A DNA stretch of 64,000 bases from Eutypa lata. Its lineage: Eukaryota > Ascomycota > Sordariomycetes > Xylariales > Diatrypaceae. This document shows, one piece after another, positions 1-10,302 of this stretch (positions within the stretch are counted from its first letter, which is position 1; every line of letters begins with the position of its first letter). The position numbers and the translations under genes are program-made. The notes below the pieces were generated by a model that was given only the letters and a program-made list of their open reading frames with translations, searched no databases and had not been told where the DNA came from. The stretch is from assembly GCA_022661535.1 (NCBI GenBank), contig JAKULF010000005.1, positions 2,914,001-2,978,000 of the forward strand. Reading direction: 5' to 3'.

Positions 1-782
1 TCCTTTCGCCGCCGCTCCCATCCGCAACAGGCGAGTCCAAGGCGAGTCCGTTTGGCGCTGCTCGTCCTATTGATACCGCAGCTAAGGAGCGGGAGATTGC
101 CGAGAAAAAAGAGAAGGAGATAAAAGAAAAGAAGGAGGCCGATGAGAAGGCGAAGGAGGAACGCCGTCTGGCGAAGGAGGCAGCGGCTAAGGAAGCAGCG
201 GCTAAGGAAGTGGCGGCTAAAGAGGCTGCGGAAAAGGCTGCAGAGAAGGCGAAGGAGGAGGCTGCCGAGAAGGCGGCGGCTGACGCTGCTCAGGCTGCGG
301 CCCCGCCTGTCGTGGAGAAAGCCGAAGCACCGGCCGAAACTAAGGAAGAAGCAACTACGAAGAATGGAGGACCGGGAGAACAGAAAATCCCCACCAAGCC
401 GAGAGAGCCCAGAGAGCCAAGAGAGCCGAGGGAGCCGAGGGAGCCAAGGGAGAATGCGCAGCATCCGAAGTCGAGAGCAGTGGAGAGTGGAAACTGGCGG
501 ACGGCAACGGGAGAGCAGCGCCATGGGCGTGGTGGAGGCTACCAAAATGCCTCACGAGGAGCTCGCGGTGAAGGTCGGGGACGCGGTGGCGCCCCACGAG
601 GGCCGAGGAACTTGGAAGGAAGGGCTGCTCGGACCAACGGTTCTCCTGCTTCCGGCCAACAAACCTCTCAACCTTCGTCGCCGGCCCCTTTCGCTGAAGG
701 AGAGGCTGCCCCGGCACAGGATCCCGATGGCTGGACTACGGTTCCCGCCAAGGGTCGTCGTAACCAGGGCACTCGCGCATAG
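1..782 (+). CDS. eIF4B-like translation initiation factor, C-terminal part (5' truncated)
   Basis: This is the open 3' end of a gene that begins before the window; frame 3 is open from the first bases to the TAG at 780-782. Near its start it reads SPFGAARPIDTAAKERE, which resembles the ARPID-type motif of fungal eIF4B (Tif3). A long Ala/Lys/Glu-rich helix with KEAAAKE-like units follows, then five Pro-Arg-Glu triplets (about 398-452), an Arg/Gly-rich RGG-like segment, and a C-terminus ending in GWTTVPAKGRRN. In the family, eIF4B binds RNA and stimulates the eIF4A helicase during 40S loading; the basic RGG tail fits RNA binding. The RRM expected upstream lies outside the window, so the family call rests on the ARPID motif and composition. 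Another RGG/KEAA-rich RNA-binding protein is possible. The gene converges on vps16. Confidence 0.6.
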   Translation, partial: LSPPLPSATGESKASPFGAARPIDTAAKEREIAEKKEKEIKEKKEADEKAKEERRLAKEAAAKEAAAKEVAAKEAAEKAAEKAKEEAAEKAAADAAQAAAPPVVEKAEAPAETKEEATTKNGGPGEQKIPTKPREPREPREPREPREPRENAQHPKSRAVESGNWRTATGEQRHGRGGGYQNASRGARGEGRGRGGAPRGPRNLEGRAARTNGSPASGQQTSQPSSPAPFAEGEAAPAQDPDGWTTVPAKGRRNQGTRA

Positions 783-1727
783 AAGTGATATTGATGGTGT
801 ACAATACCCAGCGTTTCCCCTAAGGGCATTACGGGGGAAGGCAGTCTTCCTGGCATGTCATGATACATTGGACTGAAATTGCCACTTTTCTCCGAACTTA
901 TGTACTCTACGTGACGAAGACACAGGGTCTGCCCGCCATATCATACATCTCCAGCTTATTTACAGGCCTGATGCCTGGAGATCTCCAACCTTTCTATTCT
1001 CTTGATCTACCTGAGGTTCGGCTGGGTGAAGGCTAGCCATTGATACAGTTAACACATTCCTCATGCACCTATCCTAGATCACCAGACTTGGTTGGGTGTG
1101 ACTACATCAACTTCGGCTATCGGAATTTTTGTCTTTTCATCCGTCGTTTTATCCTTTGATGGAACGGGGAGAGGTGCTGCAATGAGGAATGAAAGCCCTT
1201 TTCTTTTCAGGGAAGGGGAAAAACGGTTTTCGGATTAGAAAAGTTCCTGGGCGTTCGGCGGCTTGTCTGTCTGGTTTGCTTTCTGTTGTTTCCGGTCCGG
1301 TGGTAGCGATGGGGTGATGAAGGATTAGGTACTGCCTACTATAACCACTACCACTCACATACACATTCTCCTACACTGCACGTATATGGACAATCCACTC
1401 AACCTACTAGCGATGACGACAACGGGATTGTGCGTCTTTTTCTCGCCTGAGCCCAGTTTCTACACATTGTTGTCTAGATGCCCACACGTATAGATTAGGT
1501 AAATAGGAATGTGAACAAAGATCTTCCCAGGGAAAAACTGCCCATTTGCTTTGCGTTTCTGCTTCTGTGATATCAAATTCTACCAAAAAGGTGCTGCTGT
1601 CACCCTCGACAACCTATTAATCAATGCTATTATAATATTCACCTGCTGTGTTATGGAAGAAGTGAAGGATAGTTCTCCATCCCTTTCATAGACCCACCCA
1701 CTCATTCAAATACCCCCAACGAACGAA
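783..1727. other. Convergent intergenic region (3' UTRs)
   Basis: This stretch lies between the stop codons of the eIF4B-like gene and vps16 and should hold both 3' untranslated regions. I see no credible coding frame, RNA gene or repeat in it. Confidence 0.6.
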
Positions 1728-4700
1728 CTACTTCTTAAACACCTGCGCACCCAACCGCTCGATCTCCCTCCCCTCCATAGTGGTTTTGCCCGCGACCTCG
1801 AGCAGGCGGCTCCAGGACTCGGCATCGCGGGCTTTGACGGCCTCCTCGGCCGCCTTGACCCGCATGCCGCACTTCTCGTACATCTTGATGGACTCGCCCG
1901 CCTCTAGGTTCGTGCATTTCGGGATAAAGGTTGCCGCTAGGCGCTGGTTGCCCGCTTGTAGCGTCTGGTTGAAGAATGGCTAGGTTGGAAGTGTTACGTT
2001 AGTTTATGTTCATCAATGAATACCCATATACGTTCGTAGTCTAGAGGGAGAGGGAAGGAGGGGGAAATAGACACTTACCTCCCAGCCGATAGGACTCTTC
2101 CTGCTCTTGGCTATCTCCTCGATCTCATTCCAGTCGCGCTTGGCAACGAGGGCTCTCAATCTATAGTAGTAGATGTTCGTTAGCGCGCATTCATTCACAT
2201 TCATATATGTTAAAAGAAGAAAAGAAGAAAAAAAAAAGAAGATCAAGGCAAGTCTTCGAAATGGAATAGTACGGATGACGGAACACAACAAACAACACGA
2301 AAAGGAAAGGAAAAGAAGAAAGAAAAAAAACCCACCGGATCCACCAGGCGACCTTCTCGGGGATCTTGAACTCGGCCTGGATCTTCTTGGCCTTGTTCTG
2401 GTAGCCCAGGCGGACGAGGCGGAACAGGGTCTCGTTAACGCTGAGCCCCCCCGCGAACGAGTTCCCGGCCTCGAGGTGCAGGTCGCGGTCGAGCGCCTCC
2501 TGGACGCGCAGCAGCGCCGCGGCCTCCTTCAGGGCCGCGACCTCGAAGGCGCGCTCCGACCGCGCCGCCGACGGCGCGTCCGACAGCAGCTTCGCGGCCA
2601 GGGCCAGCTTGTCGCCCGTCGTGCGCGCGTCCGCCTGCTGCAGCGCTTCGCGCACGAACACCGCCGCGCCGTCCGCGCGCCGGTCGTCCTGGTAGTAGAG
2701 GTCTTTGAGGAGGGGGGCGTCGCCCTCGCGCGCGGCTGATGCCTCGAATAAGGCGGTGGCTGCGGGCCGCGCGCTGATGACGCGGAAGAAGGAGGCGAGG
2801 GGGAGCTTCTTCTTGAGTTGCAGGAGCACGAAGAAGATCAGGTCCGAGTCCCCGCTCTCGATGGCCTTGTCGAGCGCGATCTCGTCCTCCTCCATGCTGA
2901 GGAGGAGCGGCACCTGGCGCCCGGCCCGCGGCTCGTGGTTGAGGAGCTCGGTGGCGAGGCGCCCGCGGCCCTCGTCGTAGGCGGCGCGGGCGATCGCCTC
3001 GAACGAGATGCCGGGCTTGCCGGCGAGCCGCTCCACGACCATCTGGCAGATGGTGTCGTCGTCCTCGGCGCCGACGCGCACCTTGGCCGAGGCCCAGTGC
3101 ACGTATATGCGGTCCGTGGGCAGGCGGAGGTATCCGGCGACGCGGAGGGCGAGCAGGTACTCGTGGCGGTTGATGAGGCGCTCGATGAGCCCCTCCGGCG
3201 TCAGGCGCTGGTATTGCTCGTAGGACAGCGGCAACCCGACCTCGTAGTAGCGGACGGCGTTCAGGACGCGGAGGGTCTCGCACATGTCGACGAAGTCGTC
3301 GCTGTTGTAGATGTCCAAGACCGACTTGCCGAATGACGCCGCCTTCAGAAGCTGCTTCTGCCAGTGGATGTTGAACTCGTGGCCTGCGGCCGCCACACAG
3401 GTGTCGACTGCTTCGACGAGATTCGGTTTGATAAGCTGGATGTTATCGTCGGCTTTGGGGGACTGGTTCTCCAGCTGTTCAACGGCGTCGAGAAGCACCG
3501 ATGCGGGCGATTCCGTGCCATAGCGAAACACCTCGTCAGTGACGTCGGGCACTTTCTGGAGAAAGTCGCAAACGTCGTTGGTAAGTAGACGCACGCCGTC
3601 GTGATCTTGGACTGTTAGTTAGTATCCTGGCACAGATAGAATCAGAGAAGGTGAGGCATGGAGAGCTCTTACCAGAAATGACGTGAACCCGTCCCTCGTA
3701 GACAAAACTTGCCACTGCGTTCTGAGGGCCCACGACGTTCACCTCGTCCTCCCACGCGATGACAACAGCGTCGTTTCCACACCATTGTACATACGTAGGC
3801 GTGATCTGTGATCTAGAGTCGTGCTCGCTCAGCCTGCTCTGGAAGTCGGCCGTGATGACATGCGCTTTGCCGTCTACCGCGTACAGCGCGGCATACTTGC
3901 CATTCGGAGATACGCTGATCTGGGAGAACGGGCCTATGTCGAGGAAGCGGTCCTCGCACTCGGTCACATCCACCACGTAGATGGTCTTGCCGATGCTCAG
4001 CAGCACCTCGACGGATCGAGAGAGGGTGAAGCTAGGGGAGATGATAGTCCAGGAGTGGACCTCTCCTTCAGGCGGTGAGGCCAGGGCCTTCGGCCGCGGC
4101 TCGTCGTACGACGTGACGGAGATGAGGGTGTTGTTGGTCAGTAGGGCGACCATCCCATGGTCGTAGAACCGGCACGACTGGACGCCGAAGTCCTCGGCTT
4201 CGCGGCCCAGAGAGAACTGGGTGAAATCCCCCTGCAGGCCGTAGTAGCATCGCACCGTCCCGTCGTAGCCCACCACTAGGAGCTTCTCGTCTTCGGACCA
4301 GCCGAGGCCCTTGATCGAGCCTCGGTCCCACGCGAGGCTCTTCAGCAGCTTGCCCGCACAGCTGTATATGTCGATGCTGGGCTTCGAGGACTTCGAAGCC
4401 CGGAACGAAACGATCTTAGTCTCATCCCGGTAAATAGCTGGGATGACGTCAGTAACAGGTTATGGGGATGCTATCTTCGGGAAAGTATATAGAAATTTAA
4501 TAGGAGAGGATCTTGCGTTGATTCATATAAAGAGTTGCTTATGTGCTATAAACCGCAGTGCCTAAGTAGGTATACCAAACTACGGTAACCAGTAGAGTTC
4601 TAGCCATCTAAATGCTAGAAGGCATCCAAAAGGCCGACCTTGATAGCTAGGCATTCTATCTCGTTGTCCTTTCCTATCATAAAAGAAAGAGAAAACGCTT

Positions 4701-4850
4701 ACCTATTGCGCCTCCGTACGGAGCTCCGGCCACGATGTAGTTGTCGAGATCCAGATCCTGGTCGAATATCGCGGTATAGAGCTGGGTCTTCCGGTAGAAC
4801 TTATCTCCAACCTTCTCCCACCCCGCCGTTGGGTGTGTTGCTGCTTCCAT
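1728..4850 (-). CDS. vps16: Vps16, core subunit of HOPS/CORVET tethering complexes
   Basis: Vps16 is a core subunit shared by the CORVET (endosome) and HOPS (vacuole) tethering complexes, where it pairs with the SM protein Vps33 and promotes SNARE-driven fusion. Five exons on the minus strand keep the frame: 4850-4703, 4437-3673, 3611-2336, 2160-2079 and 1979-1728, giving 840 residues, close to the usual family length. The N-terminal beta-propeller (about residues 1-415) carries family hallmarks such as DLDNYIVAGAPYGGAIAIYR, SVSPNGKYAALY and WCGNDAVVIAWEDEV. The C-terminal alpha-solenoid ends in GREIERLGAQVFKK. The ATG at 4850 is chosen because its frame gives the conserved start MEAATHPTAGWEKVGDKFYR; the ATG at 4860 is in another frame. 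Exon 3 (about 2400-3300) is much more GC-rich than the other exons. Confidence 0.93.
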
Positions 4851-6032
4851 CTTCGCTCATTTTCTTATGGAAGGAACATCGTCTAAAGAAAAAAAATATC
4901 TAGCCGTCGGTCACAATATCAGATTCATAGGTAACCAGGATTGCTAATGTTCGTCTCTCAATAAACTGGGAAATCGTCTCGTCTGCCTACTATGTATTGT
5001 ATGTACCTATGGCAGTACGGCGGTAGGCCTGGGCGGATAAAGTTCGGTGATTATGTAATACAGTAGGCAGCTTAGATCACCTCTCCTTGCACCTTGCCTT
5101 TTGCTTCAACCAGGAACTCTCCAGGGACTTTGGATTGGAGCAAGTGACATCCGGGTACCAAATGCAAGTTGACATTATAACCCTTTGAAGCTCTGTATGT
5201 TCTCTGGACAAACCTACTATTACGTGTAAAAGTTTGGCGTTATATATGCAGTTACCCTTATCACCCGCCTCACATTACAGCCTAAGATGCCAGTAGACGC
5301 CGTTGCGCACGTTAGGGACTATCTATCACAGCAACCGAAGCGCACGGGAGAAGAGCCAGTTCTCTATTACGACCGTTGGATCTAATCAGGGGTCTAACCG
5401 TCAATAAGGCTGAGAATGCAGCAAATAGATGAGTCCTACTTGGGGCTAGGAATATGGTAGGCAACCTGTTACTATAGGTTGATGAGAGAAAAGTCCCTAC
5501 CGCATATGACGAAACTCAAGACCATCTCAACTTTGCCAAAATATCGAAGTATGACATAGTGATTCCCGTAGTAGAATACGGTAGAAGAGATATAGTAAAC
5601 GATTTCTTGGGTATACTATCTAGGATTGAAACTAAACCCTAGCTATTGACTCCAATGCTGGCTACTTCTAACATTGGGTATCTATGCCAGCCATCCCTTG
5701 GCGTGCGTCGGGAGCATCGGTACGCTGTCACGAATCATTCGTGGCCCGAGCATTAGGCTCGAGTTGCACTCGATGACAACTGTCTTTTCATCTCAACCGT
5801 TTTACGGGCTAGAAATTACTAAGGATCGACGTCTTACTGTCGACCTAGCTCAAAGGGCCTGGGGTGAGCTACTATACTCTGATCGCAACACTTGCGTGCG
5901 AGAAGACCATAGAGACTTCAACCTCATCAGGTGGGGAAAGCCTTATCACCACGCATCGAGCCCCAAAGAACTGGTGATCGATGATGTGAGCCATGGGGAT
6001 GATGGGATAACATCTAGCTATGCCAGAATATT
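4851..6032. other. Intergenic region upstream of vps16, possible decayed gene
   Basis: This region contains the vps16 promoter and the 3' region of fcf2. Three open segments in differing frames (starting about 5287, 5478 and 5674) look more protein-like than the surrounding DNA, but I recognise no family and stops separate them. The longest runs from about 5674 to 6075 on the plus strand and overlaps the fcf2 3' end. They may be gene debris or chance. Confidence 0.25.
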
Positions 6033-6950
6033 TCAACCCTTACGGCCATATCTCTTCTCCATCATCTTCTTGTAATGGCCTTTCTTGCCGCTCGTCTTGA
6101 CTTCTTGGATTTGGCCATACTTGGACTTGAACCGTCGTGTCGCATCCTCGGTCTCCAGAACCTCGTCAAGTAGAGTGCGCTTTCTTTCCTTCTTTGTCAT
6201 TCGCGCGCTATGCCATTCAGTCGGGCCTTCGACAAGAACTCCGACCTGGCTGAACTCTGGTACGGCGGCTTTGGAACTGTCCTTCCGATAGAATCTGTGG
6301 GAATCTGTGGTTAGCAGTGTTCGTTCGCAAAGGCGGGAGGGCGTTGTATGCTCACCTCTTGGGATCAAGGATATCCCTCATCTTTAGTATTTGCAGGTCA
6401 CGCTTGAGTTCCGGAGTGAGATCGGTTTTGGGGAGGTTGTACCAGGCCGGACCGGTATCGACTTTCTCAGTCTAGAAACTTGTTAGCAGGCTGACGATAT
6501 AGAAGGCGCCGACAAGAACATGTGTGGAACAAGCGTGTAATCAGAATAACTATGACATAAGAATCTATCATTCTGGCGCGGTAACCTTACCCATGACGGG
6601 AGCAGTTACCACATCAATAAAATGGGATATTATTTTCATCATACGAGGAATCTTGAATGAGAAGACATGGGAAAGTAGGGAACGCGACATACCTTTTCGT
6701 TCTTGCCTTTCCTAACCTCGGGAATGCGAACGGATAGCTTCTCCTTCGATTTCGTCTCTGAAGCTGAAGCGGAAGGCTGAGGTGCTTTCAATGCGACAGC
6801 CTGGCTGGCATCGGTCTGGACAACATCCGACTTGGAGGGCTTAGAAAGACCCTTCTTGCCATTATTAGCTTGCGTGGAGAGCCTTGTCTCTGCCTCGGAG
6901 AGAAGCTGCTCAATCTGTTCGTCTGAGAGCTCAACCCATTTGTCTGCCAT
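6033..6950 (-). CDS. fcf2: Fcf2, pre-rRNA processing factor of the SSU processome
   Basis: Fcf2 is a nucleolar protein required for early pre-rRNA cleavages that produce 18S rRNA. The three-exon model 6950-6693, 6471-6356 and 6294-6033 gives 211 residues, near the length of yeast Fcf2. Residues 1-86 are variable and Ser/Lys-rich. The conserved domain follows, with GPAWYNLPKTDLTPELKRDL, the basic KKERKRTLLDEVL helix and the terminal KTSGKKGHYKKMMEKRYG segment typical of Fcf2/TdT-interacting-factor C-terminal domains. The start ATG at 6950 opens MADKWVELSDEQIEQLL. The last intron ends at a 10-nt direct duplication that provides two acceptors; only the second one keeps the frame. The gene lies in tandem downstream-facing orientation with vps16 and is divergent from hapE. 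Confidence 0.92.
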
Positions 6951-8918
6951 GTTGTGGTTGGTAACTAAGAATTCAAGTACGGAGGAAAATCTAGGTCTAG
7001 CAATAATTTTTTCTTCTACAAGGGTTGGCAAGGTTGGGAAAGTCCGCGCGCGTGGCTTGCATATCAATGAGGCTGTGCAAGATAGTGGCTTCGACATTCG
7101 GTAAATAACTACCTTAATCAGGTAAGGTCGGAATTCTACCTGATGGTTAGATCCACATGCGCGCTGTGCTTGTTTGCCAGACTGTCAGGCACTTGGTAAG
7201 TTATAATAGGTACTTGTACATGATATTATCGTCTGACGGCCACATGAAGACGGGAAGAATGTAGTTCTCGGTAGAGGGATTAGGTATAAGTACAAGCATT
7301 GTATAGCAAAATGATCACGAAGCTCGGCGACCACAGCCTCGTCTGCTGCGTGCCACCCGACGTCGAGAAGGGGGATTCCGAGGATCCCTGCTGCCGACAC
7401 ACTCAAACTCTCTCACATGAGCAATGCTATGAGGTATCGTCGAGAGGCTTGCTGATTTGGCTTTGGAGGTGTCACTGATGCCCAACCAGGATTGCCAGCG
7501 CATCAATTGATTCACATCCCTGAATGATATCAGGCCGCCCAGTTTTCGCGGCATTCTCAATCAATCTCTCTCAGCAATACAGCCCTACTATGCGTGTGGC
7601 ATGATAGGGAAAAGAAGAAGCTTGTCCATGATCTGATCTCGGTTTTTCTCATATTATGACCCCTTGTCGATGTGATATTGAAAAGAAATAAGAAAAGGAA
7701 AACAAATGCCGACGTCATTGCTTATACTGTCCAACGCATCCTCTTGAATAGATCCCATCCACTTTAAATAAATACCATCACCTTGGGACTCCCTTAGGTA
7801 TTCAGATTTTAGGGTAGTAATTCACTTCTTCATCTTTTGCCACCAGCCTTCTCAACTCGCATCTGTGTGTAGATGTACGAAGTATTGTTTGGTGTTTGGT
7901 TAGAGTATTCCAGCTCAAGTCCAGCTCGAGTTTCCATCATCCACTTAGACTTTAGCGGACCGGTAGACCGATAGGGCCATTGACCAGTTACATTATTACT
8001 GTCAGAAGTTTCCGCTTGGTAGCAAGTGGCAAATTTGGAGCTGCCCGCCTGTCCACCTTCTGTCACATCATACCTGACGAACGACCAACCAACACGAACC
8101 AAAAACAGGGAAAGAGGAACATTAAAAGGAATTGGAAAAGAGGGAAAATCTACCCCCGCAAAGCTTACCTAATATCAGGTACTACTCTATTTCCAAGGGC
8201 CTGTCAGCTTGTCGTCTCTAGTATCTAGGACGTTTTCTTCTCTCCCAATTACATTACATCCCCAGAAGAGTTCGATGTCCCCGGGGCCAATTTTTTTAGC
8301 AGCAAACAAAAAGCGGGAAGTCATTCGCTCGCTTCCGCGGCAAATCTCGAAGACAACCTTAGATCACACACGCAACACCCTGACACCTTCATAAACCGCC
8401 CAATCAATCTTCGCCAATCCGCAACCCGTTACTCCCGCACCTTACGCTATTCAAACCCAACCCGTGTACCAGCTTCGTGCGCGGCCAATCAATCACCTCA
8501 ATCCCATCTTCAAGCGCAATTTTTGGGTCCCGTCCTCCCCCCCAGCCAGGCGGAAGGAAAAAATAGAAACAAGCCCAAGCTTCTTTTCCGCCCACCCATA
8601 TTCTGAACCGTTACATCACCACGCGGCTCCAGTGTAAACAATACAAACAGAGCTCTCTCTTTGGCTCGCTCATCCATAAGCTTCTACATAGTACCTCGTA
8701 CTACAATTCTTGCTCTCTCTCTGTGTGTGTGCTTGCGCCGCGTTGTGTGGTGAAATCAAATCTACGGGAACAAGCGTCCCAAAAAAATAAGTCGAGTACT
8801 CTCGAGTTGTTCTATTTCGCTAGATCGCTTGTCCAAGCAAACCCCTCCCACCCGCAGCTTATTAAAGCCGAAAGTCGCAAGACCACATCGAAGCAACTTC
8901 AGCGTACAGAACTAGACC
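6951..8918. other. Divergent intergenic region fcf2/hapE
   Basis: About 2 kb hold the fcf2 promoter and a long hapE upstream/leader region. The hapE-proximal part (8250-8918) is C-rich with CT/GT simple repeats (about 8707-8730) and CCAAT boxes (separate entry). I see no supportable gene. Confidence 0.6.
8400..8489 (+). promoter_or_regulatory. Cluster of three CCAAT boxes upstream of hapE
   Basis: CCAAT pentamers lie at 8400-8404, 8414-8418 and 8485-8489, each followed by C and two by CAATC. They sit about 430-520 bp before the hapE start codon. CCAAT is the target of the Hap/NF-Y complex to which HapE belongs, so autoregulation is possible; this is inference from position only. Confidence 0.45.
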
Positions 8919-9959
8919 ATGGATCAGTCTTCGTCAAATCACCCGCAGTCTTCGCGGACAGCAGCACCGCCTGCATATGATACTTCCCATGGAGGCCATT
9001 ATGGTATGTGTGCATTAATTTGGTTGATTGCTATTGTTCACTCCATTCCATCATCTGTCGCGCAAACCCAATTGCCGTTGTCTCGTGTGACGTCGCTAAT
9101 CATATCTTCTTCCAGGCGCCAGTGCAGCAGTAAGTATCACCACCACCGCCTTTTTGCCAATCTTTCCGCAACATGGAGTGTATCAATCCCATCGTCCCCT
9201 CCTAGTCCTATGTTTATCGATTCTCAGGTACTAATTTTACATGAATCATAGCTTGCAAACTCCGGCTTCGCACCCGCTGAACTCTATACAGGACCCTGGG
9301 CCAACGTGCATCAAGGTCTTCACGGCCAATTCAAGGATATCCTGACGACGTATTGGCAGCAGACTATCAACCACCTCGAATCCGACCAGCACGATTACAA
9401 GCTGCACCAACTGCCCCTCGCACGAATCAAGAAGGTCATGAAGGCCGACCCGGAAGTGAAAATGATCTCGGCCGAAGCCCCCATTCTCTTTGCCAAAGGT
9501 TGCGATATTTTCATTACCGAGCTCACTATGCGCGCCTGGATCCACGCCGAGGAGAACAAACGCCGCACGTTGCAGCGATCTGATATTGCCTCCGCCCTGG
9601 CTAAAAGTGACATGTTCGACTTCTTGATCGATATCGTGCCGCGCGAAGAGGCTAGTCATGCTAAGCGCACAAACCCGGCCCAGCCGCAGTCGGCACAAGG
9701 AGGCGTACCGGCCTCCGCGGGTGGCCAGATGCCCGGGCAGCACGGTATGCCTGGAGCACCGAATCATCAACACATGGCACCGGCCGACTACGGCATGGGT
9801 GGACATGCTATTGCGCCCGATCAGGAGTACCGCGCCCCGCCCATGTACGCTAATCAAGTACAGCCGGGGCCCGGAGCTCCCTATGGCCAACAGCAGCCGC
9901 AGATGTACGGTGATATGGAGAATATGTATGCCTATCCGGGAATGCCGCAGCAGCAGTAA
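8919..9959 (+). CDS. hapE: HapE / Hap5 / NF-YC subunit of the CCAAT-binding complex
   Basis: HapE is the NF-YC-like histone-fold subunit that heterodimerises with HapC and recruits HapB to bind CCAAT boxes in the nucleus. Exons 8919-9003, 9116-9129 and 9252-9959 give 268 residues, matching the usual length of about 265. The second exon is only 14 nt; without it the conserved domain falls out of frame. The core begins near residue 40 ([18 protein letters not shown]) and the histone fold covers about residues 86-160, including [20 protein letters not shown], the family-typical [16 protein letters not shown] and [19 protein letters not shown]. The C-terminal third is Gln/Pro/Met/Gly-rich, as in other filamentous ascomycetes. 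The gene ends 343 bp from the sec15 stop in convergent orientation. Confidence 0.95.
9116..9129 (+). other. hapE: 14-nt microexon of hapE
   Basis: The exon is flanked by a TTCCAG acceptor and a GTAAGT donor and encodes only the end of one codon plus Ala-Ser-Ala-Ala. It shifts the phase from 1 to 0, which is what joins the N-terminal exon to the histone-fold exon. Flanking introns are 112 and 122 nt. Confidence 0.75.
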
Positions 9960-10302
9960 TTATCCATCCACCAACCTGTGTTCCAATCCGAAGCTTGGCA
10001 GGTCATGCCCTAAAGAGCATATGAGGTACATGATGACGACGGGGGGTTGTTGCTCCATGAGATCGATAGGGGTTATTTCTGAGTGTTTTTCCTTCGGAAG
10101 TTCGGCGTAGGGGTCCTGGGTTGTTTCAGGGTTTGGTTTTAAGGCAACATTCCATCAAGCACGCATGCCTGGTATTCACTTCATTGTAGTGGGTTAGGAA
10201 GATAAAGAATGTTAATTGTCCATACCACATACAATATCTCTCGTGTTGCGCGTGCCACAAAAAAAAGAAGTGACTGTTTGTATTGAGTGCGTTTCTGTCC
10301 CT
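9960..10302. other. Convergent 3' UTR region hapE/sec15
   Basis: This short convergent spacer should carry both polyadenylation regions. It has an A-rich tract at about 10258-10269 and nothing else recognisable. Confidence 0.5.

Noticed and set aside
142..876. Arg-rich 244-codon frame overlapping the eIF4B-like end
   Set aside because: It is an out-of-frame shadow of a GAG/AAG-rich coding region; the other frame has family motifs.
2435..3283. Arg/Ala/Pro-rich frame within vps16 exon 3
   Set aside because: Shadow frame caused by high GC3 in the real exon; no family resemblance.
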